Positions 38,777 through 47,848 are shown, numbered from the stretch's first letter. The stretch: DNA of 64,000 bases from Pseudomonadota bacterium (GCA_018241325.1 JAFEEB010000033.1:1-64000); one strand, 5' to 3'. The notes: generated by a model from the letters alone, not told the origin. Program-made: numbers and translations.

Positions 38777-39649
38777 TCAAGCGCCAGCCGGCAGCTCGAT
38801 CACGCCTTCGAACACGGTGGTGGCCGGCCCGGTCATGAACACCGGGGCATCCGGCGCGCCGCTCCAGCCGATGGTGAGCACGCCCCCGCGCGTATGCACG
38901 TCCACCTGCTCGTCCAGCAAGCCCGTGCGCATGCCGGCGGCCGCGGCGGCGCACGCGCCCGATCCGCAGGCCAGGGTTTCGCCCACGCCGCGCTCGAACA
39001 CCCGCAAACGCAAGGTGCGGCGATCGACGATCTGCCCGAAACCGGCGTTGACGCGCCGGGCGAAGCGCGAATGGCTCTCGATCAGCGGGCCGGTCTGCGC
39101 GACGGGCGCGGCGTCCACGTCGGGCACCCACTGCACGGCGTGCGGGTTGCCCATGGACACGAGGATCAGCCACAGCGGCGCGCCGCCGGCCGTCAGCGCC
39201 AGCGGCCACTGCTGCGCCTCGCCCAAGGCCTGCGGCGCCAGGCCCTGCGTGTCGAAAGCCACCGCGGCGGGATCGAATGCGGGCGCGCCCATGTCCACCC
39301 GAACCCGCCCGTCCGCCATGATGCGCGGCTCGATCACGCCGCCCAGCGTTTGCACGCGGATGGTGTCCTTGTCCGTCAGGCGTCGATCGCGCACAAAGCG
39401 CGCAAAGCAGCGCGCGCCATTGCCGCACTGCTCCACCTGGCCGCCGTCGGCGTTGTGAATCACGTACTCGAAGTCGATCCCCGGCGCCGGCGACGGGCGC
39501 ACGGTGAGGATCTGGTCGGCGCCCACGCCAAAGTGCCGGTCGGCCAGAAAGCGGTACTGCGCCGCGCCCAGGCCCAACGGCTGGCGCGTCTCGTCCAGCA
39601 CCACGAAATCGTTGCCCGCGCCCTGCATCTTGGTGAAAGGAACTCGCAT
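38777..39649 (-). CDS. dapF: Diaminopimelate epimerase
   Basis: DapF converts LL- to meso-diaminopimelate for lysine and peptidoglycan synthesis. The 290-residue protein starts at 39649 ([19 protein letters not shown], the family hallmark). Both catalytic cysteines are present: CGNGARC in the first half and ACGSGAC in the second, each in its conserved frame. The open frame reaches far upstream only because of high GC. The M20 peptidase gene diverges, with 42 bp between starts, so the promoters overlap. Confidence 0.95.
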   Translation of the reverse strand: MRVPFTKMQGAGNDFVVLDETRQPLGLGAAQYRFLADRHFGVGADQILTVRPSPAPGIDFEYVIHNADGGQVEQCGNGARCFARFVRDRRLTDKDTIRVQTLGGVIEPRIMADGRVRVDMGAPAFDPAAVAFDTQGLAPQALGEAQQWPLALTAGGAPLWLILVSMGNPHAVQWVPDVDAAPVAQTGPLIESHSRFARRVNAGFGQIVDRRTLRLRVFERGVGETLACGSGACAAAAAGMRTGLLDEQVDVHTRGGVLTIGWSGAPDAPVFMTGPATTVFEGVIELPAGA

Positions 39650-39691
39650 GAACGCGATTATCCTTGCGACCGGACACGAAAGAGCCAACCC

Positions 39692-40828
39692 ATGAACACC
39701 ACCACCGAAGAACTGGTCCAAGGCATTTCCGAATGGCTGCGCTGCGAATCGCCCTCCAGCGACCCGGCCGCGCTGATGCGCATGGCCGAAGTGATGCGCG
39801 ATCACGCCCTGCGCCTGGGCCTGCGCGCCGAGCTGACGCAGGTGCAGGCCAGGGCCGACACACCGCTGCTGCCGTTGGTGCACATCCACAACCGCGCCGC
39901 GGGCGACACCCGCGCGGGTCTCTTGATCCTGGGCCACCTGGACACCGTGCACCCCATCGGCACGCTGGCGCACAACCCGGTGCGTGTGGAGGGCGACCGC
40001 TTCTACGGCCCCGGCGGCTACGACATGAAGGCCGGCATCTACCTGGCGCTGACGGCCCTGGGCGCGTTGGCTCAGCCGGGCGCCACCACCTTGCCGGTGG
40101 ACCTGCTGATCGTCCCCGACGAGGAAGTGGGCAGCCACGCCTCGCGCGCCACCACCGAGGCCTTTGCCCGCAAGGCGCGCTACTGCCTGGTGTGCGAGCC
40201 CGCGCGCGCCAACGGCGGGCGCTGCGTGACGGCGCGCAAGGGCTCGGGCAACACCGTCATCAGCGTGCAGGGCGTGGCCTCGCACGCCGGTCTGGCGCAC
40301 GAACAGGGCCGCAGCGCCGTGCGCGAGATGGCGCACCAGATTTTGGCGCTGGAGGCCATGACCGACTACGCCCGCGGCGTGACGGTGAGCGTGGGCACCA
40401 TCGAAGGCGGCACCACCAGCAACACCGTGCCGGCCTTCTGCAAGTGCCTGGTGGACTTTCGCTTCACCGATCTGGTGTCGGCCAACGCCGTGGCCGACAA
40501 GATGCGCCAGCTCAAGCCCGTGGGGCCCGACGTGACGCTGGACATCGACGTCGAGATCAACCGCCCGCCCATGGTGCGCGACGACAGGGTGGCACAGCTG
40601 TTGCACCGCGCCCAGCAGTCGGCCGCCGCGGTCGGCCTGGTGCTGGAGGAAGCGCCGCCCACCGGCGGCGCCAGCGACGCCAACTTCACATCGGCCGTGG
40701 GCACGCCCTCCATCGACGGCCTGGGCGCCGACGGCGACGGCGCGCACACCTGGAGCGAGCACGTGCTGGTGTCCACGCTGTTGACGCGCACGCGCCTTTG
40801 GCACCACCTGCTCACGCACCTCGACTGA
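39692..40828 (+). CDS. M20-family metallopeptidase (carboxypeptidase G2/ArgE/DapE-like)
   Basis: A 378-residue zinc peptidase from the ATG at 39692 ([20 protein letters not shown]). Metal-binding residues are visible: His82 and Asp84 in GHLDTVHP, Asp111 in GGYDMKAG, and the general base Glu144 with Glu145 in VPDEEVGS; the dimerisation domain contains [16 protein letters not shown]. The arrangement is closest to the glutamate carboxypeptidase (CPG2) branch, which releases C-terminal glutamate from folates or peptides. The exact substrate is not known. No signal peptide is seen, so it is probably cytoplasmic. Confidence 0.87.
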   Translation: MNTTTEELVQGISEWLRCESPSSDPAALMRMAEVMRDHALRLGLRAELTQVQARADTPLLPLVHIHNRAAGDTRAGLLILGHLDTVHPIGTLAHNPVRVEGDRFYGPGGYDMKAGIYLALTALGALAQPGATTLPVDLLIVPDEEVGSHASRATTEAFARKARYCLVCEPARANGGRCVTARKGSGNTVISVQGVASHAGLAHEQGRSAVREMAHQILALEAMTDYARGVTVSVGTIEGGTTSNTVPAFCKCLVDFRFTDLVSANAVADKMRQLKPVGPDVTLDIDVEINRPPMVRDDRVAQLLHRAQQSAAAVGLVLEEAPPTGGASDANFTSAVGTPSIDGLGADGDGAHTWSEHVLVSTLLTRTRLWHHLLTHLD

Positions 40829-40899
40829 GAACCGCGGCGCCGATCCCCCCGCGCGTTCTGCTGGCCGAGTCCGGCGCACTGGACTACCCTCCGCGCTGC

Positions 40900-40928
40900 G
40901 CGCTGCGGGATTCGCGCTGCGGGATTCG
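40900..40928. repeat. Short tandem duplication after the M20 peptidase gene
   Basis: The unit GCGCTGCGGGATTC occurs twice head to tail, with a partial third copy upstream. It lies in the 123-bp gap between the convergent M20 peptidase and LuxR-type genes. No function is evident. Confidence 0.6.
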
Positions 40929-40951
40929 CGCTTGAGAGAGGCCCGGCGCGC

Positions 40952-42136
40952 TCATGCAACGCCGCCGGCGGCCCGCGGAGCGCTCCGCCGACCATCCAGG
41001 GGCGCTGGCACGGGCGGTGCGGCGAACTGCAGGACGGCGCGCACCAAGTCCGCCTGGCGCGCCACGCCCGCCTTCTGGAAAACGCTGTCGAGCTGGCTCT
41101 TGACGGTCGCGCGGCCCACGCCGAACGCCCGGGCCACTTCCGCCAGCGTGTGACCCGCCAGCAGCGCATGCACCACGCGCGCTTCGGCCCGCGTGAGCGC
41201 GTGCGCACTCGCAAATGCCGCGGCGTGCGCGCCGTGGTCCGGCGCCGTGGCAACGAAAATCGCGGCCACGACGGGCGAGCCGGTCTGTGCGCGCGACGTA
41301 TCGGCGCAGAGCGGCAATACGTGCGCGTGCACCGGCGCGCTGCCGGGCGCTGACAGGCCAATCGCCGCACCGACGGCGCCCAGCCGCGCCTCGTCCCCGG
41401 CGCACAAGCGCAGCGCCCGTTGCAACTCCCGATCGGCAGCGGCCCGGCGCGCGCGCAGCGTGCCCTGCGCGTCGGCAAGCCATTGGCCTTGCGCGAGGAT
41501 TTCCCCGGCAGCGCGGTTCGCATGCGCGATTGTCCCCCGGCCGTCCGTGAGCAACACGGCGCACGGCAGCGCATCGAGGCTTTGCGCCAGTTGGCGGTGC
41601 GCGATGGTCTTGGCGTCCAGCACCTTGCTGATGGTGACCGCGCGCCGCAGGTGCGGCAGCAGCAGCCGGCCCCGCTCCAGCACGTCGGGCGTGAACGGCC
41701 CCGCGCTGGCATGGCGCAGCAGCACGATCTCGGACAGGTACGAGTGCGAGCGGATGAGGAAATAGTGCGCCACATCGACGATACCGAGCGGCTGCAGGCA
41801 TTCGCGCACATACGGCGAGGCCACCGTGTACGAGCGTGACAGCGCGCGGCTGGCCACGAAAGGCTCGTCCGCATCGCGTCCCGGCACGAACCAGCTCTGC
41901 AGCGCCGCGTGCACCTCGGGCAGGTGCCGGTCGCGCGCTGCGATCCACTCGGGTTCGCAGCCGAATCTTTGCTCGATCAGCACACGGTCGTGCTGCAGGT
42001 CACTGAGCGAAATGAGCGTGCGCTCGCAGCCCAGAAAGCGCGCCACCCGACCCAGCGCCTGCGGCCAGCGCCCTGGCTCCAGCGTGCAGTCGTAGATGTC
42101 GCCGATGAGCGCGGAAAAGGCGTGCTCCGTGTTCAT
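40952..42136 (-). CDS. LuxR-family transcriptional regulator
   Basis: A 394-residue protein from the ATG at 42136 (MNTEHAFSALIGDIYDCTLEPGRW), with a long N-terminal region that may be a PAS/GAF-like sensor (NRAAGEILAQGQWLAD around 210-230) and a C-terminal LuxR helix-turn-helix (LTRAEARVVHALLAGHTLAE, VARAFGVGRATVKSQLDSVF). No receiver domain or autoinducer-binding signature is seen. It is divergent from a LysE/RhtB exporter gene with 202 bp between starts, the typical layout of a regulator and its target. Confidence 0.88.
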   Translation of the reverse strand: MNTEHAFSALIGDIYDCTLEPGRWPQALGRVARFLGCERTLISLSDLQHDRVLIEQRFGCEPEWIAARDRHLPEVHAALQSWFVPGRDADEPFVASRALSRSYTVASPYVRECLQPLGIVDVAHYFLIRSHSYLSEIVLLRHASAGPFTPDVLERGRLLLPHLRRAVTISKVLDAKTIAHRQLAQSLDALPCAVLLTDGRGTIAHANRAAGEILAQGQWLADAQGTLRARRAAADRELQRALRLCAGDEARLGAVGAAIGLSAPGSAPVHAHVLPLCADTSRAQTGSPVVAAIFVATAPDHGAHAAAFASAHALTRAEARVVHALLAGHTLAEVARAFGVGRATVKSQLDSVFQKAGVARQADLVRAVLQFAAPPVPAPLDGRRSAPRAAGGVA

Positions 42137-42338
42137 GGGTCTCCCCCTCTTTTTGTGCGTGCCGGTGCGCATTTTCTCCACCAAATGGCGGATGCGCAAT
42201 TGGCGCCGCGGCGCGACAGTGGCGACGCAAGCACCGAAGCACGCCGCGAGGCGCCCGGTTCTTGCTCCAACAAACAAAACGGGAGAAACGAATGGCCGCT
42301 GTCTTGCTGCGTCGCAACCCGTACTGGAGCGCGTTGCC

Positions 42339-42980
42339 ATGTTCGATCCACAAGAGCTGCTGACCTTCGGGCTGATCGCGTTCACCAGCGCCGCAACGCC
42401 CGGGCCCAACATGGTCTATTGCGTCTCGCGCAGCCTCGTGCAGGGGCGGCACGCCGGCTTGCTGTCGCTCGCGGGGGTGCTGCTGGGCTACGGCGCGCAT
42501 CTGGCGGCCATCATGCTCGGCCTCACGGCGCTGCTGCACGCCGTGCCGGGAGCGTTCGACGCACTGCGCTACGCTGGTGCCCTGTACTTGCTCTGGATCG
42601 CCTGGCAAGCGCTGCGGCAGGGCGGCCGGCTGTCACCCAAGGCCACGGTGCTGCCCCGCGAGCGGCCGCTTCGCGTGTTGCGCATGGGGCTGCTGATCTG
42701 TCTGCTCAACCCCATGGTCGCCCTGTTCAACCTGTCGCTGCTGCCGCAGTTCCTGCACCCCGAGCACGGCGCGTTGTGGCTGCAATGCCTGATGCTCGGC
42801 GCGCTGCACGTCTCGGCGGCCGCGTTCACGCTGGCATTGCTGGTGCTGGGCGCGGCGCGTGGCACGGTGGTCCTGAGCCGCAACCGTGGCTGGGCGCGCG
42901 CGCAGCACTGCGTCATGGCCACCGTGCTGGGCCTGCTGGCGCTGCGCCTGCTGCTGCCGGTGGGAACGGGCGGGGCATAA
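42339..42980 (+). CDS. LysE/RhtB-family amino-acid exporter
   Basis: A 213-residue inner-membrane protein from the ATG at 42339 (MFDPQELLTFGLIAFTSAATPGPNMVYCVSRSL; shown in part) with about six helices. The motif TPGPNMVYCVSRSLVQGR is the LysE/RhtB signature in the first loop. Members export homoserine, threonine, lysine or related amino acids. The neighbouring divergent LuxR-type gene may control it. It is followed by a strong terminator at 43051. Confidence 0.9.
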   Translation: MFDPQELLTFGLIAFTSAATPGPNMVYCVSRSLVQGRHAGLLSLAGVLLGYGAHLAAIMLGLTALLHAVPGAFDALRYAGALYLLWIAWQALRQGGRLSPKATVLPRERPLRVLRMGLLICLLNPMVALFNLSLLPQFLHPEHGALWLQCLMLGALHVSAAAFTLALLVLGAARGTVVLSRNRGWARAQHCVMATVLGLLALRLLLPVGTGGA

Positions 42981-43050
42981 CCACCTCCGTCCAGCGCCAC
43001 CGGGGTGGCAGCGGGCCGCATCCCGGCGGCGAAGCCCCTACAATCAACCA

Positions 43051-43082
43051 CCGGGCCCAAGATTTCTTGGCCCGGTTTTTTG
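43051..43082 (+). terminator. Rho-independent terminator between the LysE-type gene and guaC
   Basis: The hairpin CCGGGCCCAAG / CTTGGCCCGG (one bulged C) is followed by TTTTTT. It lies 70 bp past the LysE-family stop and 82 bp before the guaC start. It most probably ends the exporter transcript; it could also act as an attenuator in the guaC leader. Confidence 0.88.
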
Positions 43083-43163
43083 TGCCCGCGCCACGCGCGG
43101 GCGCAAGACCGGCCGCCAGACCAAGCGCCCTCTTCCGCAACCCCGAATGGAGCTTGGACCCTC

Positions 43164-44141
43164 ATGGAAATCTTCGACTACGACCACATCCTGCTGCTGC
43201 CGCGCAAGTGCCGCGTGCAAAGCCGCAGCGAATGCGACGCCGGCATCGACTTTGGCGGGCGCCGCTTCAAGCTGCCGGTGGTGCCCTCCAACATGAAGAC
43301 GGTGGTGGACGAGCCGCTGTGCGCCTGGCTGGCCGAGCACGGCTACTTCTACGTGATGCACCGGTTCGATCTCGACAACGTCGTGTTCGTGCGCGAGATG
43401 AAGCAAAAGGGCCTGTTCGCCAGCATCTCGCTGGGCGTGAAGGCGCCCGACTACGCCACGGTGGACCAGCTGGCCGCCGAGGGCCTGGCGCCCGAATACA
43501 TCACCATCGACATCGCCCACGGCCATGCCGACGCCGTGCGCGACATGATCGGCCACATCAAGGCCAAGCTGCCCCAATCCTTCGTGATTGCCGGCAACGT
43601 GGCCACGCCCGAGGCCGTGATCGACCTGGAGACCTGGGGAGCCGACGCCACCAAAGTGGGCGTGGGCCCGGGCAAGGTGTGCATCACCAAGCTCAAGACG
43701 GGCTTTGGCACCGGCGGCTGGCAGTTGTCGGCGCTCAAGTGGTGCGCGCGCGTGGCCACCAAGCCCATCATTGCCGACGGCGGCATCCGCAGCCACGGCG
43801 ACATCGCCAAGAGCATCCGCTTTGGCGCCTCGATGGTGATGATCGGCTCGCTGTTTGCGGGCCACGAAGAGTCGCCCGGCCGCACGGTGGAGGTGGACGG
43901 CGAGCTGTTCAAGGAATACTACGGCTCGGCCAGCGACTTCAACAAGGGCGAGTACCGCCACGTCGAAGGCAAGCGCATCCTGGAGCCCATCAAGGGCAAG
44001 CTGGCCGACACCCTGATCGAGATGGAGCAGGACGTGCAAAGCTCCATCAGCTACGCCGGGGGCACCAAACTGATGGACGTGCGCAAGGTCAACTACGTGA
44101 TCCTGGGCGGCGACAACGCGGGCGAGCACCTGTTCATGTGA
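43164..44141 (+). CDS. guaC: GMP reductase
   Basis: GuaC reduces GMP to IMP with NADPH in purine salvage. The 325-residue protein from the ATG at 43164 ([16 protein letters not shown]) has the IMPDH/GMPR barrel with catalytic Cys173 in [17 protein letters not shown] and the phosphate-binding [19 protein letters not shown] followed by [14 protein letters not shown]. The absence of CBS domains and the GuaC-specific TKLKTG (instead of TRxxxG) distinguish it from IMP dehydrogenase. It is preceded by a terminator and followed by a dispersed repeat. Confidence 0.95.
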   Translation: MEIFDYDHILLLPRKCRVQSRSECDAGIDFGGRRFKLPVVPSNMKTVVDEPLCAWLAEHGYFYVMHRFDLDNVVFVREMKQKGLFASISLGVKAPDYATVDQLAAEGLAPEYITIDIAHGHADAVRDMIGHIKAKLPQSFVIAGNVATPEAVIDLETWGADATKVGVGPGKVCITKLKTGFGTGGWQLSALKWCARVATKPIIADGGIRSHGDIAKSIRFGASMVMIGSLFAGHEESPGRTVEVDGELFKEYYGSASDFNKGEYRHVEGKRILEPIKGKLADTLIEMEQDVQSSISYAGGTKLMDVRKVNYVILGGDNAGEHLFM

Positions 44142-44180
44142 CGGCCCCGGGCGGCGGCTGCCATCAATCCGGTTCAGAAG

Positions 44181-44235
44181 AAAAACAGCCGCTTGCGCTT
44201 GCAGAACAAGCGCAGGCAGCTACGTTTTTGATAGT
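44181..44235. repeat. Dispersed ATAGCT/GCGCTTG repeat after guaC
   Basis: AAAAACAGCCGCTTGCGCTTG, then AGAACAAGCGCAGGCAGCTAC and TTTTTGATAGT: a complete copy with GCGCTTG/CAAGCGC hairpin arms and T-rich flanks on both sides. It lies between the convergent guaC and hydrolase genes and could act as a bidirectional transcription end. Confidence 0.75.
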
Positions 44236-44250
44236 GACCGATGTTCCACG

Positions 44251-45138
44251 TCAACCGATGAGGTCGCGCACCATGCGGTTCAGCCGATGGCCCGGGGTGG
44301 CCAGGGCTTCGACGATGCTGAAGTGGTTGAGCCCCGGCAGGGCCAGCGCCTGCGGCACGCGCTCGCGGCCCCAGGCCTGCTGGATGGCGCGGTTCAGGCG
44401 CAGGTATTCGCCGCTTTCCTGGCTGCCCACCACGGCCAGCAGTTGCCCCTGGGCCGGTGCGGGCAAGCGCACGGGGCTGGCCTGGTGCACCTGTTGCGGC
44501 GTCAGGCGCAACACCTCTTGCAGACTGGGCGTGTTCATCAGCGGCTCCAGGTCGTACAGGCCCGACAGGCCCACGGCCGACCGCACCACGTGCGCCGGCA
44601 AACCGGCATCCAGCACGTTCCATGCGCAGGCCAGCATCATGGCCGCCAACTGGCCGCCGGCCGAATGGCCGATCACCGTCAGGCGGCGCGGGTCGGCGTT
44701 CAAAGTCCTGGCATTGCGCCAGGCCCAGGCCACCGAGCGCGCCACCTGCAGCGTGATCTGCGCAATGCTGGCCTGCGGGCACAGCGTGTAGTTGGGCAGC
44801 ACCGCCGCCGCGCCCATGTCATGCAGCGCACCGGCAACAAAGCTGTGCTGCGACTTGTCCATCGACTTCCAGTAGCCGCCGTGCACGAACACCACCAGCG
44901 GCGCGCCACGCCGCGGCGCTGCAAACGCATCCAGCCGCTCGCGCGGGGCCTTGCCATACGGCACGTCCAGCGCGCCCGCCAGCGCGCCGCGCACCAGCGC
45001 GGACTGCGCCACCCAGCGCGCAAAGTACTCGCCGTGCTCGGGCACCCGCATGCGGTTGTTGTACATCCGCTCCAGCCATTGCGGGTCGGGCTGGGTGGGG
45101 GCCGGAAAGCGGTGGGGCAAGTCGTCGGGGCGGGGCAT
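44251..45138 (-). CDS. Alpha/beta hydrolase (arylformamidase/esterase-like)
   Basis: A 295-residue hydrolase from the ATG at 45138 (MPRPDDLPHRFPAPTQPDPQ). It has the oxyanion motif His86-Gly87-Gly88 in VVFVHGGYWKSMDK and the nucleophile Ser159 in VIGHSAGGQLAAMM; a late GLNHFSIVEAL supplies the candidate catalytic histidine. The HGGYW pattern and the N-terminal region YNNRMRVPEHGEYFARW are like kynurenine formamidases of the alpha/beta-hydrolase type, which would fit with kynU in the window, but general esterase activity is equally possible. Confidence 0.82.
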   Translation of the reverse strand: MPRPDDLPHRFPAPTQPDPQWLERMYNNRMRVPEHGEYFARWVAQSALVRGALAGALDVPYGKAPRERLDAFAAPRRGAPLVVFVHGGYWKSMDKSQHSFVAGALHDMGAAAVLPNYTLCPQASIAQITLQVARSVAWAWRNARTLNADPRRLTVIGHSAGGQLAAMMLACAWNVLDAGLPAHVVRSAVGLSGLYDLEPLMNTPSLQEVLRLTPQQVHQASPVRLPAPAQGQLLAVVGSQESGEYLRLNRAIQQAWGRERVPQALALPGLNHFSIVEALATPGHRLNRMVRDLIG

Positions 45139-45347
45139 GGTCAGGCGCGATTTTGGCGCAAACGGCAACAGCACCCTGGCGCACCGGTTGCGGCAGAATG
45201 CCAATCATTTTGCGCGTCGGTTGCGCGGGCCCGGGCAATGCGTGCACGCCGGCTTGCGGCGTGCGGGTCATGACGCAAAGGCTGCCGCGGCCGGTGCCTG
45301 GCCTGGGCGCGTTGCCACCCGCCACGGACCCTTGAGGACATCCGCCC

Positions 45348-46694
45348 ATGAGCCTGTACCAGCAACTGCAGCAACGCGCCGCCGCCGGCCGCCCCATCCG
45401 CGTCGGCCTGATCGGCGCCGGCAAGTTCGGCTCCATGTACCTGGCGCAGGTGCCGCGCACGCCCGGCGTGCACCTGGCCGCCATTGCCGACCTGTCACCC
45501 GACGGCGCGCGCGCCAACCTGGCGCGCGTGGGTTGGCCCACCGAGCGCGCCAGCGCCGCCAGCATCGATGAGGCGCTCAAGCTCGGCAGCACCCATGTGG
45601 GCGAAGACTGGCAAGCCCTGGTGCGCCACCCCGCCATCGACGTGGTGGTCGAATGCACCGGCCACCCGATCGCCGCGGTCGATCACTGCCTGGCGGCCTT
45701 CGCGCACGGCAAGCACGTGGTCAACGTCACCGTCGAGGCCGACGCCTTTTGCGGCCCGCTGCTGGCGCGCCGCGCGCAAGAGGCGGGCGTGGTCTATTCC
45801 ATGGCCTTTGGCGACCAGCCCGCGCTGATCTGCGACTTGGTGGACTGGGCGCGCACTTGCGGCTTTCCGGTGGTGGCGGCCGGGCGCGGCCACAAATGGT
45901 TGCCGCATTTTTGCGAGAGCACGCCCGAGACCGTGTGGGGCCACTACGGCCTGACGCCCGAGCAGGCCGCGCGCGGCGGGCTCAACCCCAAGATGTTCAA
46001 CAGCTTTCTGGACGGCAGCAAGCCCGCCATCGAAAGCACGGCGGTGGCCAACGCCACCGGCCTGGCCGTGCCGGCGGACGGCCTGCGCTATCCGCCCGGC
46101 AGCATCGCCGACATCCCCAACCTGACGCGGCCCCGCGGCGAAGGCGGCGTGCTGGACAAGAAGGGCATGGTCGAGGTCATCTCCAGCCTGCGTGCGGACG
46201 GCACGCCCATCGACTACGACATCCGCATGGGCGTGTGGGTCACCGTCGAGGCCGAGACCGACTACATCAAGCACTGCTTCGAGGAATACAACGCCCACAC
46301 CGACGACTCGGGTCGCTACTTCACCCTGTACAAGCGCTGGCACCTGATCGGCCTGGAAGTGGGCCAAAGCGTGGCCAGCGTCGCGCTGCGCCGCGAGGCC
46401 ACCGGCGTGGCGCAAGGCTGGCACGCCGACGTGGTGGCCACCGCCAAGCGCGACCTGAAGCCCGGCGACGTGCTGGACGGCGAAGGCGGCTATACGGTAT
46501 GGGGCAAGCTGCAGCCCGTGGCCACATCCGTGGCCACGGGCGGCCTGCCGCTGGGCCTGGCGCACGACGTCAAGGTGCTGCGCCCGGTCGCCAAAGGCCA
46601 GTGTCTGACCTGGGCCGACGTGGCCATGGACACCACCACGCGCGCCTGGCAAATCCGCCGGCAGATGGAAGATGCCTTCAAGCCCGCCATCTGA
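45348..46694 (+). CDS. NAD(P)-binding oxidoreductase with C-terminal SAF domain
   Basis: A 448-residue protein (MSLYQQLQQRAAAGRPIRVG) with an N-terminal Rossmann domain, GLIGAGKFGSMYLAQ (19-33), a Gfo/Idh- or homoserine-dehydrogenase-like core (VVVECTGHPIAAVDHCLAAF, GKHVVNVTVEADAFCGPLL), and a C-terminal SAF-type domain (about 370-440, ATAKRDLKPGDVLDGEGGYTV). Such proteins are found in sugar-acid or carbohydrate catabolic loci, but I cannot assign a substrate. It ends 26 bp before tRNA-Ala and is the last chromosomal gene before the integrated element. Confidence 0.8.
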   Translation: MSLYQQLQQRAAAGRPIRVGLIGAGKFGSMYLAQVPRTPGVHLAAIADLSPDGARANLARVGWPTERASAASIDEALKLGSTHVGEDWQALVRHPAIDVVVECTGHPIAAVDHCLAAFAHGKHVVNVTVEADAFCGPLLARRAQEAGVVYSMAFGDQPALICDLVDWARTCGFPVVAAGRGHKWLPHFCESTPETVWGHYGLTPEQAARGGLNPKMFNSFLDGSKPAIESTAVANATGLAVPADGLRYPPGSIADIPNLTRPRGEGGVLDKKGMVEVISSLRADGTPIDYDIRMGVWVTVEAETDYIKHCFEEYNAHTDDSGRYFTLYKRWHLIGLEVGQSVASVALRREATGVAQGWHADVVATAKRDLKPGDVLDGEGGYTVWGKLQPVATSVATGGLPLGLAHDVKVLRPVAKGQCLTWADVAMDTTTRAWQIRRQMEDAFKPAI

Positions 46695-46707
46695 TATGCG
46701 ATAGAAT
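46678..46707 (+). promoter_or_regulatory. Candidate promoter of tRNA-Ala
   Basis: TTCAAG (46678-46683) and TAGAAT (46702-46707) are spaced 18 bp apart, with the tRNA 5' end 13 bp after the -10 box. The -35 box overlaps the 3' end of the oxidoreductase gene. Confidence 0.4.
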
Positions 46708-46720
46708 ATTGATCCCTTGT

Positions 46721-46796
<76 letters not shown>

Positions 46797-46810
46797 CAAA
46801 CCTAGCAAAC

Positions 46811-46838
46811 AAGCGGCTTCCGGGCCGCTTTTGCTTTT
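46811..46838 (+). terminator. Hairpin terminator downstream of tRNA-Ala, carried by the element
   Basis: AAGCGGC-TTCCGG-GCCGCTT followed by a T-rich stretch (TTGCTTTT). It lies 15 bp past the tRNA end, inside the element, and can replace the original tRNA terminator that now lies beyond attR (52341). Confidence 0.65.
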
Positions 46839-46839
46839 C

Positions 46840-46859
46840 TACCCATTGTTTTACCCATG
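46840..46859 (+). repeat. Left copy of 20-bp terminal repeat of the element
   Basis: TACCCATTGTTTTACCCATG, 18 of 20 bases identical and in the same orientation as 52177-52196 near the other end. Internally it repeats TACCCATTG/TTACCCATG. Candidate arm-type site for integrase or excisionase. Confidence 0.6.
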
Positions 46860-47034
46860 CCGCGCGCGCCAGTGTCAGGCCATCGCCACACGGCCAGCAC
46901 CTGCACGGCCACCGGGCGGCCTCTCACTTGAAACGGTTTCAAGTGACGCGCGGCCAGCAGGCAATCAAGCGGCAACGTTGCCACTTGAAGATGCGCCCTC
47001 CACGCGCCCGCTGGTGCCCGTGATGCGCTCCAGG

Positions 47035-47118
47035 TCATCGCCCAGGGCACGGCGCGGGCGGCTTGCTGGCCTCACGCTGGCGCTCGATACGTTGCAGGCG
47101 CTCAGTGAATCGCTTCAT
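47035..47118 (-). CDS. Truncated small paralogue (27 residues)
   Basis: A 27-residue reading frame, MKRFTERLQRIERQREASKP followed by PAPCPGR. Its start overlaps the 73-residue gene by 17 bp in exactly the same way that the 70-residue gene overlaps its upstream neighbour, and its first 15 residues resemble the N-termini of both. It looks like a shortened third copy of a tandemly duplicated small gene. The 238-bp stretch between it and the tRNA holds no other convincing gene. Confidence 0.4.
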   Translation of the reverse strand: MKRFTERLQRIERQREASKPPAPCPGR

Positions 47119-47323
47119 GGTCAATCTCCTTTCGCAATTCGGCCTGCTGCTTTTTTGCTAGCACGGCCCATTCATCGGCGGGCAACACGTCGCCAATCAC
47201 CAGAATCGGCCAGGTGACGCCAGCGCGCAAGGCATCGGCCACGCTGGGCCAAACGATGCGCCGGTGCTGGTGCTGGGCACGCCGGTACTCCACGGCGGCC
47301 AGGCGGCGGGCAAGTGCTTTCAT
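47102..47323 (-). CDS. Small unknown protein (73 residues) of the integrated element
   Basis: A 73-residue protein starting MKALARRLAAVEYRRAQHQH, with later VTWPILVIGDVLPADEWAVL. Its N-terminal helix shares the pattern L-x2-RL-x2-(I/V)E with neighbours at 47320 and 47035. The ATG overlaps the upstream stop by 4 bp. It is hydrophilic, with no signal peptide or membrane helix. Function unknown. Confidence 0.65.
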   Translation of the reverse strand: MKALARRLAAVEYRRAQHQHRRIVWPSVADALRAGVTWPILVIGDVLPADEWAVLAKKQQAELRKEIDHEAIH

Positions 47324-47532
47324 GGCGCGAACACCTCCACCAGCGCGGCCAGCGGATCATCCGCTTCACCGATGGCAAGCACGCTGTCGCCACGCGCACG
47401 GCGGCGCTCCACGTCGGCCAGTACCTGGGCGCGGTCGGGGCCATCGGGCACGATGATGATGGTGGGCAACCCGCCGGGCACCACGCGGCGGCGGCGCTCG
47501 ATTTTTGTCAGGCGGTCAGTGAGTCGTTGCAT
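47320..47532 (-). CDS. Small unknown protein (70 residues) of the integrated element
   Basis: A 70-residue protein, MQRLTDRLTKIERRRRVVPG followed by GLPTIIIVPDGPDRAQVLAD. The beginning is a basic amphipathic helix; the middle resembles a beta strand and turn. It overlaps the upstream gene by 17 bp and the downstream one by 4 bp. It is a likely paralogue of the next gene. Function unknown. Confidence 0.65.
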   Translation of the reverse strand: MQRLTDRLTKIERRRRVVPGGLPTIIIVPDGPDRAQVLADVERRRARGDSVLAIGEADDPLAALVEVFAP

Positions 47533-47773
47533 TGCGGGCCTCGCTTTCTTCGATTGCCGTCAGGCGCTTTTCCAGGTCGCTGCCTTCGATCAACCTGCCC
47601 AGCAGCGCAAGCACGTTCGCCAGGCGGGACACGTCGGCAACGTCGCGTAGCCCGGCCTTGCCCTCACGGTACAGGCGGGCCATCTCAGCGCGTACATCGT
47701 CGATTGTTTTCAGCTTGATGCGCAGTCGGGGGGGCGCAGCGGGTGCGCTTTGCTCCTTGCGGGGTCTGGGCAT
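47516..47773 (-). CDS. Small unknown protein (85 residues) of the integrated element
   Basis: From the ATG at 47773 (MPRPRKEQSAPAAPPRLRIK) the protein has 85 residues; an upstream ATG at 47791 would add six. It is helical, with KTIDDVRAEMARLYREGKAG and a C-terminal LEKRLTAIEESEARN that resembles the N-terminal helix of the following small genes. No family is recognised. Confidence 0.65.
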   Translation of the reverse strand: MPRPRKEQSAPAAPPRLRIKLKTIDDVRAEMARLYREGKAGLRDVADVSRLANVLALLGRLIEGSDLEKRLTAIEESEARNATTH

Positions 47774-47848
47774 GTTCGGTAGTCCTTTCAAAACCTTCTA
47801 CAGCGCCCTACAGCGCGTTTTCTTGGCGCGCTGCAGGGGTTTGTGGCA

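Noticed and set aside
38777..40879. A 700-codon frame extending dapF upstream
   Set aside because: Only the part from 39649 matches DapF; the extension is antisense to the M20 peptidase gene, which has full catalytic motifs.
46802..47050. An 82-codon minus-strand frame at the left end of the element
   Set aside because: No ribosome-binding site, it overlaps the terminator and terminal repeat, and composition looks non-coding; the 27-residue frame at 47035 fits the gene overlap pattern better.
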